NCBI GenBank assembly: GCA_011319805.1
Contig: SJRY01000197.1
Location: forward strand, 1 to 22,522
Origin: Macrocybe gigantea
Lineage: Eukaryota; Basidiomycota; Agaricomycetes; Agaricales; Callistosporiaceae
Length of the DNA: 22,522 nt
Direction of reading: 5' to 3'
The notes beneath the pieces were generated by a model. The model was given only the letters and a program-made list of their open reading frames with translations, was not told the DNA's origin and ran no database searches. Both the position numbers and the translations under genes were made by a program. Below, piece by piece: positions 9,725 through 18,875 of the stretch. Positions within the stretch are counted from its first letter, which is position 1; each line of letters starts with the position of its first letter.

Positions 9725-11881
9725 ATGTTTTCCCTCCTTCCGTTTCAGCTTCTGCACTTCATCTGTATTACTGCCGCCTTCGCCGCAAAAGTACCACTCA
9801 CTGCCAGGAACAACGATTTTGTCAAAGTGCAGGATGGTCAGTTCTCCGTGAACGGAAGGCACGTCCATATGTATTCCCACCTTTTATGTATCTATTTTGC
9901 TGAAGTTTTTCCAGCGCATTTTCATTCATAGGCACCAATGCATACTGGTTGCCGTCTCTGGAAGCCGACAGGGACATCGAGGACACACTGAGCAGTATTG
10001 CGGCCGTCGGAATCAGAGTGGTCAGGACTTGGGCATTCAATGGTTTGTCACATAATTCGTTCTTGACTGCGTGTGAGTTTGGCTTATTCTTTTGTCAAGA
10101 TGTGCAAACTATACCTCAGAGCGGGGTCTGGTTCCAACTGATTTCCAACAATGGTACGAGGACGGTCAACACTGCGTCTAACGGCCTTCAGAGACTCGAC
10201 CGTGTGGTGAAGTTGGCTGAGAAGCACGGAATATACCTGGTTCTCTCCCTCACCAATAACTGGAATGCTCTTCCTCAACCGAACGCTCCTGTCGACCCAT
10301 CTCGACCGAGGAACACACTGAGCAATGATTACGGTTAGTGGTAGCGCCGTCAGAGGCGTTATATATGGACCTCATACCTTCTTGGTATAATGTACAGGTG
10401 GCATGGACGTGTATGTGCGACAACTAGGACAGATTCAGGAGCACGATCAGTTCTATCGCAATTCAACCATGATCAACGCCTTCCAAGATTACGCTAGGAC
10501 GATCGTGTCGCGGTACGCCAAAAGTCCAGCTGTGTTTTCTTGGTCAGTACCTCTGAGATGAGCTCTGCAATGTGTTTTCTGACTGCTATTTCCAGGGAAT
10601 TGGCTAATGATCCGAGGCATGTCGACCGGAATCCCTTTGTGATCTTCATTGTTAACCCTATAGCGCATGCTAGATGCACATCGACCTTGCCTGCGTCATC
10701 CTCGTGCAACCCCAATGTGATTACCGATTGGCATGCCACCATAGCGAGGTACATCAAGTCTATCGATCCTCTCCACCTTGTCTCCGTCGGGTAAGGACGA
10801 ATCCTAAATCAGTTTTCGTCAACGTCAAATATTTTCTCTAGACATCAGGGATTCCTCTGCCAAGGTTGCCCGAAGCGCTTCTCACAACCTAATGCGTCTA
10901 AACGGGAGAATCGACTTGTCGATCGTAAGTCTGTTGTACAGGCTCTTCGTTGAAAGGAGTTGCTGATCAGTGTAAAGTTATGCTGCGCAACAACCAACCC
11001 AATTTCCCAAGTTTAGACGGCTCGTTCGGCATTGACAGCGAGGATATCCTCGCCATTCCTGAAGTCGATGTTGGTTCCTTCCAGCTGTTCACAGATCAAA
11101 ACATCTACGAACCCGACAACTCCACTCTCTCGCCTCTCGACAACACACTCCAGAAAGGTTTGGGATGGATCTCTCGACAAGGACAGATTTCTCAACGGTG
11201 CGTATGCGGCTTTTTTGTGGCTCCGGTGTCCAGATCTTCATCAGTGCCTTGCTGTGGACGATAGATTCCAGAAGCCTGTTACTGGCATGGCTTTTGGGCT
11301 GGTGACGGAAGGCAACTTGGAATTCTTCACACCATTCAACGAGTCTACCGCTCCCTTCGCGCCTGGTCAGAGTACGCACCGTCGGCTTTCATGATGGTTC
11401 TGTGTTCTGAATCGATTGTTCGGCAGCTGAGACCCCGGATATTCAGCGCCCGGTCACCATTTCCGATGATCAACGCAATACTGCTTACAACCAGTGGGTT
11501 CAAGGTAAGTTCATTCCATCTCTTTGTCTGTTTGCGATTCTCCTTATACCATCGCTAAAATCAATATAACTTAGCTGGCTTGCAGAGCGGATTGATGATG
11601 GTTCAGTATCAGGTATCTGCTTTCCCTTTGGCTATCGTGCCACAACGCTGACACGGTACTGCTCCTCCTAGTGGGGTCAGACCTTCGGCGCATCCCAAGA
11701 CGTGATGCCTCGATATGCGCTCACTGGTCCATCTCCGAATGATGGGCATTCTACTTCTGGTCCTGGGTGCGCTCATTCTGCTTCACCTCGCGTGTTTATT
11801 TTCTCTAACAAAAACTTTTCACTCAGTAATGAGGATTTCAAGGACAACATGAGGCAGCAAATCACACAATTGGCTTCATGA
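9725..11881 (+). CDS. Secreted GH5 (endo-mannanase-like) glycosidase family protein, possibly catalytically altered
   Basis: Thirteen exons: 9725-9870, 9915-10042, 10100-10333, 10398-10542, 10596-10616, 10674-10790, 10842-10924, 10978-11197, 11265-11371, 11427-11504, 11575-11612, 11672-11766 and 11827-11881. The joined frame is 488 aa. The first ~21 residues form a signal peptide ending near AAFA. The fold pattern follows fungal GH5 mannanases: FIGTNAYWL, VVRTWAFN, LVLSLTNNW, SPAVFSWELANDPR, IKSIDPLHLVSVG and MVQYQWGQTFG. GH5 enzymes cleave beta-glycans using two glutamates. Here the motif that normally reads NEP is NDP (D223), and the strand that normally ends in Glu before (F/Y)G reads VTGMAFG (A374). 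Both expected catalytic residues therefore appear changed. Exon 5 is only 21 nt, and intron 10617-10673 uses a GC donor. The acceptor of intron 1 (44 nt), the intron at 11198-11264 and the donor at 11372 are my least certain splice calls. Confidence 0.82.
10617..10673 (+). other. GC-AG intron in the GH5-like gene
   Basis: This 57-nt intron has donor AG|GCATGT and acceptor TGCTAG. Removing it joins the active-site segment to a Cys-Thr-Ser-Thr stretch in frame and restores the family pattern. Its length is a multiple of three and it has no stop, so retention would add 19 residues. No GT donor fits here. Confidence 0.75.
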
Positions 11882-12643
11882 AGCCCCTTACCGCTTGTCA
11901 TTGTCGATCCATCATGTTTTCTTACATCCAGACTGTTTCCCCGATGTAGATTAGGCCTGGACTCGTGATTGGACTCTGTTACCTCTCTTTCTCTTGTGTT
12001 CTGTTGTTTTAGCACACCCTTGGATCCTCGATTGTAATGCACGAACATTGTCTGCTAGGCGTTCTTCTTTCATGACCAGTTCACCGAAGTCAGCCACGAA
12101 CGTCAAGCACGATTATCCCGTAGGTTTCTTCATTACCTTTTTTACTGTTCCCGGGTCGCCATAGCTAGACTGCACTCCTCTGAAGAAATCGAGGCAGCAA
12201 GCTTCGAAATGAGCACCCTGTGCCTTATGTTCTCATCGCTCAGCCTGGTTCGGATCCGGTCTTGGGCACCGTCGACTAGTATTGAGACAGCCGAAGCGTG
12301 GCTACATAGCACGCTGAGCAGCCTAATCGTGCGTACTGGATGCCGTCTACTAATCGCAGAACATCGAATATACATCCGCGAGTAGCTTCCACCAGTAATT
12401 TTGAGTCTTGAGTTCGGCGTTCGGGTTCAAAACCTGAACGTAATTTGCGCCAAAGGTTGGTTCTAGATAGCTGCTTTAGCTCCTTCTTTCGTAGACCAGA
12501 AACGGCCCAGATTTGCGTCTCATCAGATTATCGCAATGTTGTTGAGAACCCCCCTTCAATATGACATCGACTCATTCTTGGTCGCGCGCAATGCTCCCCA
12601 TCACCTCAAATTGATTTGGGAAATCGTCTTTCGATAAACGGTC
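11882..12643. other. Convergent intergenic region between the GH5-like gene and TRM44
   Basis: These 760 bp lie between two gene ends. It must hold both terminators. I see no gene in it: open frames on the minus strand (11773-12048, 12142-12375) have no family resemblance. A T-arm-like stretch near 12420-12440 was checked for a tRNA and failed. Confidence 0.5.
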
Positions 12644-14468
12644 TCAATGAGAGTCGTGCCTGCTGCCTTCCGGCTTCCGAGGCCTGAACAAAGCTCGTTC
12701 TTTGACCTTTTGAACGATTTCTTTTGCGTGTCTTAAAGCTTGATCGTCATTGATCAAAGCCGACTTTCGCCTTCCTGCATACAACAGGTGATCAGACACA
12801 AGCATCTGAACGGCCGGATCGCGTACTTGCCTACAATCGCCCAGTTCCTCGTGCTCGGAATTCTCAATGTGTCACACTCCACTTCCCAGCCACAGTGCAG
12901 ACTCAGAGAGGCCAACCAGATCCGATACATCGAATATGAGCTCGTGTACTGATTTGTCGCACCGATGCCGCCAGAGCCTTCGCCGCCGAGATGGAGTGAA
13001 TCGACAAAGTCGCCGCCCGGAAGCGGGTACATGTCCGCGCTGGATCGCTGGTATTTGCAATCGAACGACCAAGCACAGCAGGGTATTGAAAGGTATCCAG
13101 ATGCGGAGTGCAGTGTCGACAGGACGGGTATCCAGGGCGTTAGCTCATCCGCGTGGTTGCCGATGATGAAAACGCCTGGCTTGAAGAACGGAGCCAAGTG
13201 GCCTGAAGTGTCAGGTCTCGCAGGGTCAGTGCGAGACGTAGCGGAGGTGGGGTCGAAAGTGAGGACGTGTAAATGGGATTGAGTGGAGCTGGGATAATGA
13301 GACCAAGATGTCCGCGCGCGAAGGTCTACGCCTGAACCGTCATAGCCCTCGGCGACGAGAATATGAGTCAGGAGGCCGTTTCCGCAGCTAAAGGCCAAGT
13401 CTATCAATTTATGATGTATAGAGAAGAAAAGACATGGCGTACCCGAGGTCAAGAAAACCAGCAGGAGGACGAGGCCACGACTTCCAAGGCTCGCTTTCAT
13501 CTGCATTGGGCTTCTTGAGAGACGAAGTGGAATAAGTCTCTTTCCAGAGTAGCATGAGGTATGTAGCAATTCCTATATCCTAGTGAACAAATAAACTAGG
13601 TCCAGAAAGGCAAATATATGCGGAGAAGGGGCATTAATTCACCTCAAATACGTGTTTCAATGGATCCGTCACCTCTTGCCATGTATCCACAAGGTGCTTG
13701 TGCCGTTCACGCATGACAAGATACAGATCCTGATATACATCGCGCGGGACGAGAACATCGTGTGCGACGCGTTTCTTGTAATTTGACATCGCTCCCCAAC
13801 CATATCTGTCCAACGTCTCCAGAAGGGCCAAGCAAGTCCTGTACAACCTTGAATTCAGATCTGTCGGAGTATTTTGCAGCGGGACAGCTTCGATTCGTAG
13901 CGTCGGAGAAAGCGTTGTTCCTGTAAGTGTGGAGTTTGGCTCGATATAACGAAAGGCGATATGGTGGACGGACGGATGATAGTATGGCAGCGGCGCATCG
14001 GTCAGAATCGGGGTTAAGATGAGCGTGTCCACGGTCGCAGAAAGATTATCGTCATCACTCGGTGCATACAGCGTACAGTATTGCTCGAGGCCAGCATCAC
14101 GACCGGGTCTTCGGGGCAGAAGCCTGCGATGGATGACACGAACGACGCGTCGATCCCGCAGCCGGGGTATTGAAACAGGGAAATCAGAATAAAGCTCCAC
14201 AACGGTTTCTGAGCGGAGAATCAGGGTCGAGTTGTATTCTGGATGATGAATAAGTTGAGAAACGGCGGCTTCAAACTAGGAGGATGTGAATTCTTTGTCA
14301 AGACTGTAGAGAAGCACAAAGCTGGAGGCCGCTCACCAGTTCGACGGGAAATAGAGCTGGACATTCGATAAACGGCGTCCATTCGTTCGATTCGCCTGAA
14401 ATGGGCGGCGGCTGGATGTTTTCAAGGGGCAGACATGGAGAAGGCTCAAATCGAGGGCGAGGAGGCAT
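12644..14468 (-). CDS. TRM44: tRNA (uracil-2'-O)-methyltransferase, Trm44 family
   Basis: Trm44 methylates the 2'-O of U44 in some cytosolic tRNAs, using S-adenosylmethionine. Exons on the minus strand in transcript order are 14468-14337, 14275-13643, 13579-13443, 13387-12831 and 12774-12644, joining to 529 aa. Early blocks are NEWTPFIECPALFPVELFE and HHPEYNSTLILRSE. The SAM-binding motif LDLGCGNGLLTHILVAEGY falls at about residues 298-316, followed by DLRARTSWSHYP, IGNHADELTPWIPVL, YLSIPCCAW and LRIPSTRNWAIVG, all characteristic of fungal Trm44. The last intron (12775-12830) has a GC donor (GCAAGT). Splicing it gives a charged C-terminus with EIVQKVKERALFRPRKPEG, as in relatives I remember. 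Without splicing the frame ends in an implausible Cys-rich tail. The start at 14468 (ATGCCTCC) is the first in-frame ATG before the conserved region. The gene converges on the GH5-like gene. Confidence 0.9.
12775..12830 (-). other. GC-AG intron at the 3' end of TRM44
   Basis: This 56-nt intron on the minus strand has donor TAG|GCAAGT, the classic GC-donor consensus. Its acceptor is ATGCAG, with a CTGAT-like branch site upstream. It is the last intron of TRM44. Splicing extends the protein by 43 residues with a family-like end. Confidence 0.78.
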
Positions 14469-15317
14469 TTACAACGCTTATGTAATGGCCTCCGTGCCTG
14501 CGCAAAGGCATCCCTTCCTGCCCGTTCTCCCATTTGACGGCTTGTATACTTGTTATCTAGGCGTCCCGGTGAAATTTCGGAGAACATGAGGAGCCGAAAT
14601 TCCCAATACATCCCCAAGGAGCGGATGACCAGTCCATCCTGTATCATGAACAACATACATAGAACAAGCTTGGATAAAATTCAAGTTTTCCAAAAACAAG
14701 ACAACTTATTTTCAGGCTGCTGCACTTTCATCACAAGACTTCTGGCTCGTCTTCGAGATCTGATTCAGGGACCCTTATCAGCAGTTCTTCTCTGAACAAC
14801 ACTCGTGGTCCTCGTAGGGCCTCCGGTTAGCTCGTTTGAACAGCCAAAGGTTTAGCTTACCTCCGATTACACTTCGGCTCGCATGTAACCAACCGGCTTC
14901 ACTTACCAAAAACCCGCTGAAGATATGACTTGCGAAATGCAGAGCACGTTGCTCTATACCCCATCACCGGCACTCATTACCATCTTCATGCCGAATCCTC
15001 GTTGGCGTACCGGTTCAATACACGTTAAGCCGGGGACGACGTAGACTTGTACAGTACATGTGCATGTGCTGCAGCGAGCGGACGAAAAGTTTTCGACGTA
15101 TCCGAAAATTGACGTAATGCTTTGAGCAAACTTTGTTCTGTTCGCGGCAGGCATCGCAACGCAGATTCGCAGGTTGAGCTTGAAAGTCGGAGGGCCATGC
15201 TCATTCGATTACGAACTAGCAACATAGTTTAAAGATATAAACCAGAAGACTATGCCTCGTCTCCCCGTTCTCAAGGTTAAACCTTTTGTTTCAGCAAAGC
15301 AGTTGAAAGCACTCACG
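14469..15317. other. Divergent promoter region between TRM44 and the terpene synthase remnant
   Basis: These 850 bp separate two divergent starts. Open frames such as 14401-14589 (+) are antisense shadows of TRM44 or too short to support. I see no additional gene. A TATA box for the rightward gene is at 15236-15241. Confidence 0.45.
15236..15241 (+). promoter_or_regulatory. TATA box of the terpene synthase remnant
   Basis: TATAAA lies 82 nt upstream of the ATG at 15318, close to the spacing seen at the GH5-like gene. It argues against the nearer ATG at 15252, only 16 nt from the box, as the start. Confidence 0.5.
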
Positions 15318-16541
15318 ATGGCTCAGGACACCGCTCACACCGCTCGTCAAGCTGCAACAGGTACATCATTTACTACTTGCACCAGCGCTGTGTCTGACGT
15401 GCTATGCTTTAATTGGCGTACACCACCCAGGATGCGATGTTGCCGTCATCGAGCAGTTTTTGCGCAACATTCAGCTTGTACGACCCCAAACTCAGGCCTT
15501 GAATACCGCTCTGGAAGAAGACATGCGCGCCGAGATGCACGCGCGCAAATAGCTTTCCTTCAACTCGAAGCAACGCTCCACTGCTCTGCTGGTCTTGCTG
15601 AGGTGAGCGGCTGGTTTCTAGTTCAAGCGGCGTGGTTCACATATGAATCTCCGTACCTCGCGTATTGTAATTCGTCATTCTAAGAACGAAAATGCGTTGC
15701 GCTTTATACTTGGTATAGCATCCAGCACTATGTGCACTGGTCCTAGAAGCTTAGCTTCACTCATTTCAGGTACTGCATCTACGTCGACGACATGACTCCG
15801 AGAGACAAGGCGCCTTGTCTTGCGTTCGAAGAGCGGTTCCTGCGTGGCCTTCCCCAGCCGGACCCTGTCTTATCCGTGCTTGCAGACCTCCTGCGCTCGA
15901 CATACCACCACTACAGCCCCCTTGCCGCAAACACCATCGTCTCTTCGACCCTTGGTTTCATCACCGGGAATTGCCTTGAGCAAGAAGTGGGCGAGTCCTG
16001 CAAGCTTAGGACGGACGGGAAGAACTTCCCATGGTTCATGCGCAACCTGACGGGCGTTGCTTGGGCCTATGCGCACATGTGCTTCCCCAAGTCGACGGGC
16101 GTCCGTACGGAGGAGTACATTTAGGTGATGTCAGACATGAACTTTTGGATAGCCGGCACGAACGATCTGCTGTCGTGAGTTTCTAGGCGTCCAGATTCGA
16201 GATGATACCACCGCATGTAGCTCACACATTCCTAGATTCCACAAGGAAGAGCTTGCCGGAGAGACAGTGAATTATGTGCACAATCGGGCGTTCGTGGAGA
16301 CCAAATCAGCTTTGGATGTTATCGTGGAGCTCGAGCGTGAGCTATCCGCTTCTCTGCAGACCATCCGCACCGTCGTCGGTCAAAATCCTCGTGTCGCTGA
16401 TATATGGCGTGCGTTCGAAATTGGATACGCGTACGCCCTTTGTCCTGTTTCACGACTTCAGGTCTGCTCATTTCCGGACGTCTCTGCAGATGGTGGCATA
16501 TTCAAGACGAGCGCTACAAGCTCAAAGACATACAAATCTAA
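15318..16541 (+). pseudogene. TRI5-family (trichodiene synthase-like) terpene synthase, broken
   Basis: Remnant of a class I sesquiterpene cyclase of the TRI5 type, which ionises farnesyl diphosphate with metal bound by an Asp-rich motif and an NDxxSxxKE motif. Recognisable coding blocks are 15318-15360, 15431 to about 15602, 15685-15712, 15770-16174, 16236-16430 and 16490-16541, separated by plausible GT-AG introns. The Asp-rich block reads YCIYVDDMTPRD (from 15770), and the second metal motif spans the 16175-16235 intron with NDLLS before it and FHKEELAGE after it. Lesions: an in-frame TAG at 15550-15552; a disordered stretch from about 15550 to 15690 where related-looking pieces sit in different frames and a TAA interrupts; and a TAG at 16122-16124 inside the conserved C-terminal half. 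The family is known from basidiomycete sesquiterpene clusters. No partner genes (P450, transporter) are visible here. Confidence 0.8.
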
Positions 16542-16618
16542 CAGCGCATTTCAATTTACTCTTTAGAATCTGGGTATGATTCGCTTCAGCACCTTAAAGT
16601 ATTAGAGGACGCCCGCAA

Positions 16619-18233
16619 TCAAAGACCAATAGCGGCTTCGATTAGACCTTGAACACCATCGTAGAAGTCGAACACTGATTGCGTTATTTGAAGGCTTTAC
16701 CAGAAGGGTGATTGTCAAAACGTACTTATAATGCCAAATCTCTTGCCCTTGTGCGCTTGCAACCAAGGAAGCAATTTTTGATTGACGCCCAAAGTATTGT
16801 CAACTCCAAGGGCCATGGTCTACAAAGATGGGAGCAATGTTCAGCACAGTGCTCGGAAAAATGGCAAACGCTTGCACTGACCCGAGGCGAGACAGTCGGA
16901 CTGGCATCGTTATGCGATGCACTGGCAAAGCTGATGTACAGCTGGTCTGGGTTGAAAGAGACGGCTTGCTCGAGATGCGCGACCGTCGTGTTGTACTTGA
17001 GTTCAACATTGGCTGCAATAGTAGCATTCAGGGGGAGCTTGTCCATATAGTAATAGTCCTATCTCTGCGGGTCAGCCCACCTCGGGTAGTCGAATGCTGC
17101 TTAGAGAGCTCGGACCTCGATATATGCGACTTGGTTCTTTTCTTGGTTGTACACGATCTTGATGTCGGGTCCATTGTCAGTCCATTGGTCAGCGCCGAGA
17201 TGGATGCCAATGCGGTTCATGGACGTGGGAGGAAGGAGGTCGTATGAGAAGCGCTGGATGAGGGTCAGCTTGCCACGCGCTTGTCCCAACGTTCCGAGCT
17301 ACATAAACAATTAAGCACTGAAGTCCTGGATCGACGAAATAAAAACACTGCAGGACACAGACCGTTCCATTGGCTTGGACCCAGTATCTCTTCGCCAAGT
17401 CAGCGTTGAAGATGTCGTAAAGGCGCTCGTAGAGCGCAGCATCGTTGGGCGTGCCGGTGTTGCCTTCGTGGTTCATGGAGACGAGGACGGCTTCTGTAGG
17501 GTGCTTGTCGAGCCAGGAGTAGAGGCCGAAGAGCACGTCCTCCAGACGCGTTGTAGGCGCCAGAAGGGCCTGAGCTGGCGAAACGACAGAAAGTGAGCGC
17601 GATACAGAGTGCAAACAAATTAGTGCATACCGTGGTGGAAACCGATGGTGTCATTGCCCGGATTGTAAGCAAAGCGAAGATCAAAGACGCGAATTCCATC
17701 ATTCAAGCTCTGGAGGATAGAGTGTTCCTGGCAGCGGAACATGTTTGCCGGAGGGATGCTTCAAGTTCAGAAGCAGGAGGCTTTGTTAGTCCCAAGTCCG
17801 CCAATTCGGAGGATATGGCACTTACCTTCCCGTATAGCGGAGGAGAGAGGCCTGTGTAGCATCGGAGTAATTCCCTGGGCGAGAGCTGTTGCTGAGAGGC
17901 AGAGTTGCGCGAATGAGGATGGACGTACAGGTTGCAGTGTCATGGGTTCCTGGGAGGTTCATGTGTACGAGTCGCGTGTTGTCCGGGACCTTGGCCATCC
18001 AGTCGCACGTCTTGGCCTTTCTGTTACAGCCCTCATCAAATCCTGATTGCGAAGAGTCTGTAAATATGGGAGAGGAGTACGACAGAACTCGACTCACCAA
18101 GAATGGGTGCTCCACGATACAAGATTTCGCCGAGGGCAGCCTGCGCGAGAGCGGTCTGACCTTTGATCGGCGAAGCCGCGGAGAGCAAGCCAGACGAGCT
18201 GAGGGGGGTGGCAAGGAGGCTTTTACTCAACAT
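16619..18233 (-). CDS. PI-PLC X-domain-type phosphodiesterase (PLC-like)
   Basis: Nine exons on the minus strand: 18233-18098, 18042-17929, 17874-17826, 17758-17631, 17574-17363, 17298-17116, 17058-16882, 16819-16726 and 16674-16619. All introns are GT-AG (51-67 nt), giving 382 aa. The fold is that of bacterial-type, metal-independent phosphatidylinositol phospholipase C X domains, which cleave phosphoinositides or GPI-like lipids. The first catalytic His is H79 in MNLPGTHDTATW. GIRVFDLRF follows, then GFHH (H141/H142, likely the second His), VLVSMNHEG, LTLIQRFSYDLLP, YISFASASHND, GVNQKLLPWL and the terminal MFDFYDGVQGLIEAAIGL. The N-terminus (about 45 residues, hydrophobic and Ser/Ala rich) may be a weak signal peptide. 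There is no C2, EF-hand or Y domain, so this is not a eukaryotic signalling PLC. It converges on the terpene synthase remnant, with 77 bp between the stops. It appears intact. Confidence 0.86.
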
Positions 18234-18875
18234 CTCTGGTCAGAGCAGGCAAAAAAGGGGCAAGAACCCATCCCTGGATAGTACGAAGCCATTTAATGTC
18301 TGCATGCACAGGAACGCATATGGTACGGGTTCATTCGATGTCCAAGCTCTCCTCAACGTTAACATGAGCATGGAACGTTGAGAATGAAAGAGAAATGCTG
18401 CCAGATTTGCATCGTCGTGTCGTTCAGTGGTCAGCTTTGGTATACCAGATGAAGATTGTCATAAATGAGACTTGTTTGGCGTTGCGCTCAAGGTTCCGAA
18501 TGTGCGGTGCTTAGAGTATAGGAAAGAAGAATGCGGCAGCCTGCGTATAACTGAGCGACGGCCGTTATCACTTTGTCGCAAACATCGTCCTACTCAAGCT
18601 CTTGTCGGCGACATGAACGCAGACGACGACCCGAATTACCCTATGGGGATTATATCTCACTCCGAGACGCTCACCAGCCGACGCACGTTCCACCATGGCA
18701 TGAGAACAACAGAAATCTGAATGGAAGGTCCTCAGATCACCCCGACCAACAACATGAGCACTCTTTCGCCGTGAATGGACTCGGGACACGTGTCTGGGAA
18801 GTTGGGGAGGTACATATGCAAAGAAAAGACTTTCGTCTGTCGCTGAGGCCGTACGAGCTTCGTCGCCGGACTTCT
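18234..18875. other. Divergent promoter region, PLC-like gene and phosphatase remnant
   Basis: These 640 bp separate the two divergent starts. An imperfectly spaced inverted repeat lies at 18352-18382. Open frames reading in from 18573 are only upstream extensions of the phosphatase frame. I see no further gene. Confidence 0.45.
18352..18382. repeat. Inverted repeat CTCAACGTT / AACGTTGAG
   Basis: Seen directly. The 9-bp arms at 18352-18360 and 18374-18382 are perfect reverse complements around a 13-nt spacer. Each arm contains the palindrome AACGTT. Its position in a divergent promoter makes a regulator-binding site possible, but this is not shown. Confidence 0.7.

Noticed and set aside
12395..12455. 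Possible tRNA: a T-arm-like stretch with a five-pair stem around TTCAAAA
   Set aside because: No matching acceptor strand, D-arm or anticodon stem could be found about 70 nt upstream, so it is a chance hairpin.
12867..13282. Plus-strand frames of about 100 codons
   Set aside because: They are antisense to the conserved methyltransferase exon of TRM44.
15478..15552. An intron with donor GTACGA that would remove the first TAG of the terpene synthase remnant
   Set aside because: It would also remove a helix-like stretch (ALEEDMRAEMHAR) that looks conserved in the family. The second TAG at 16122 and the broken region after it would remain.
16726..17596. Several long plus-strand frames
   Set aside because: They are antisense shadows of the PLC-like exons on the minus strand.
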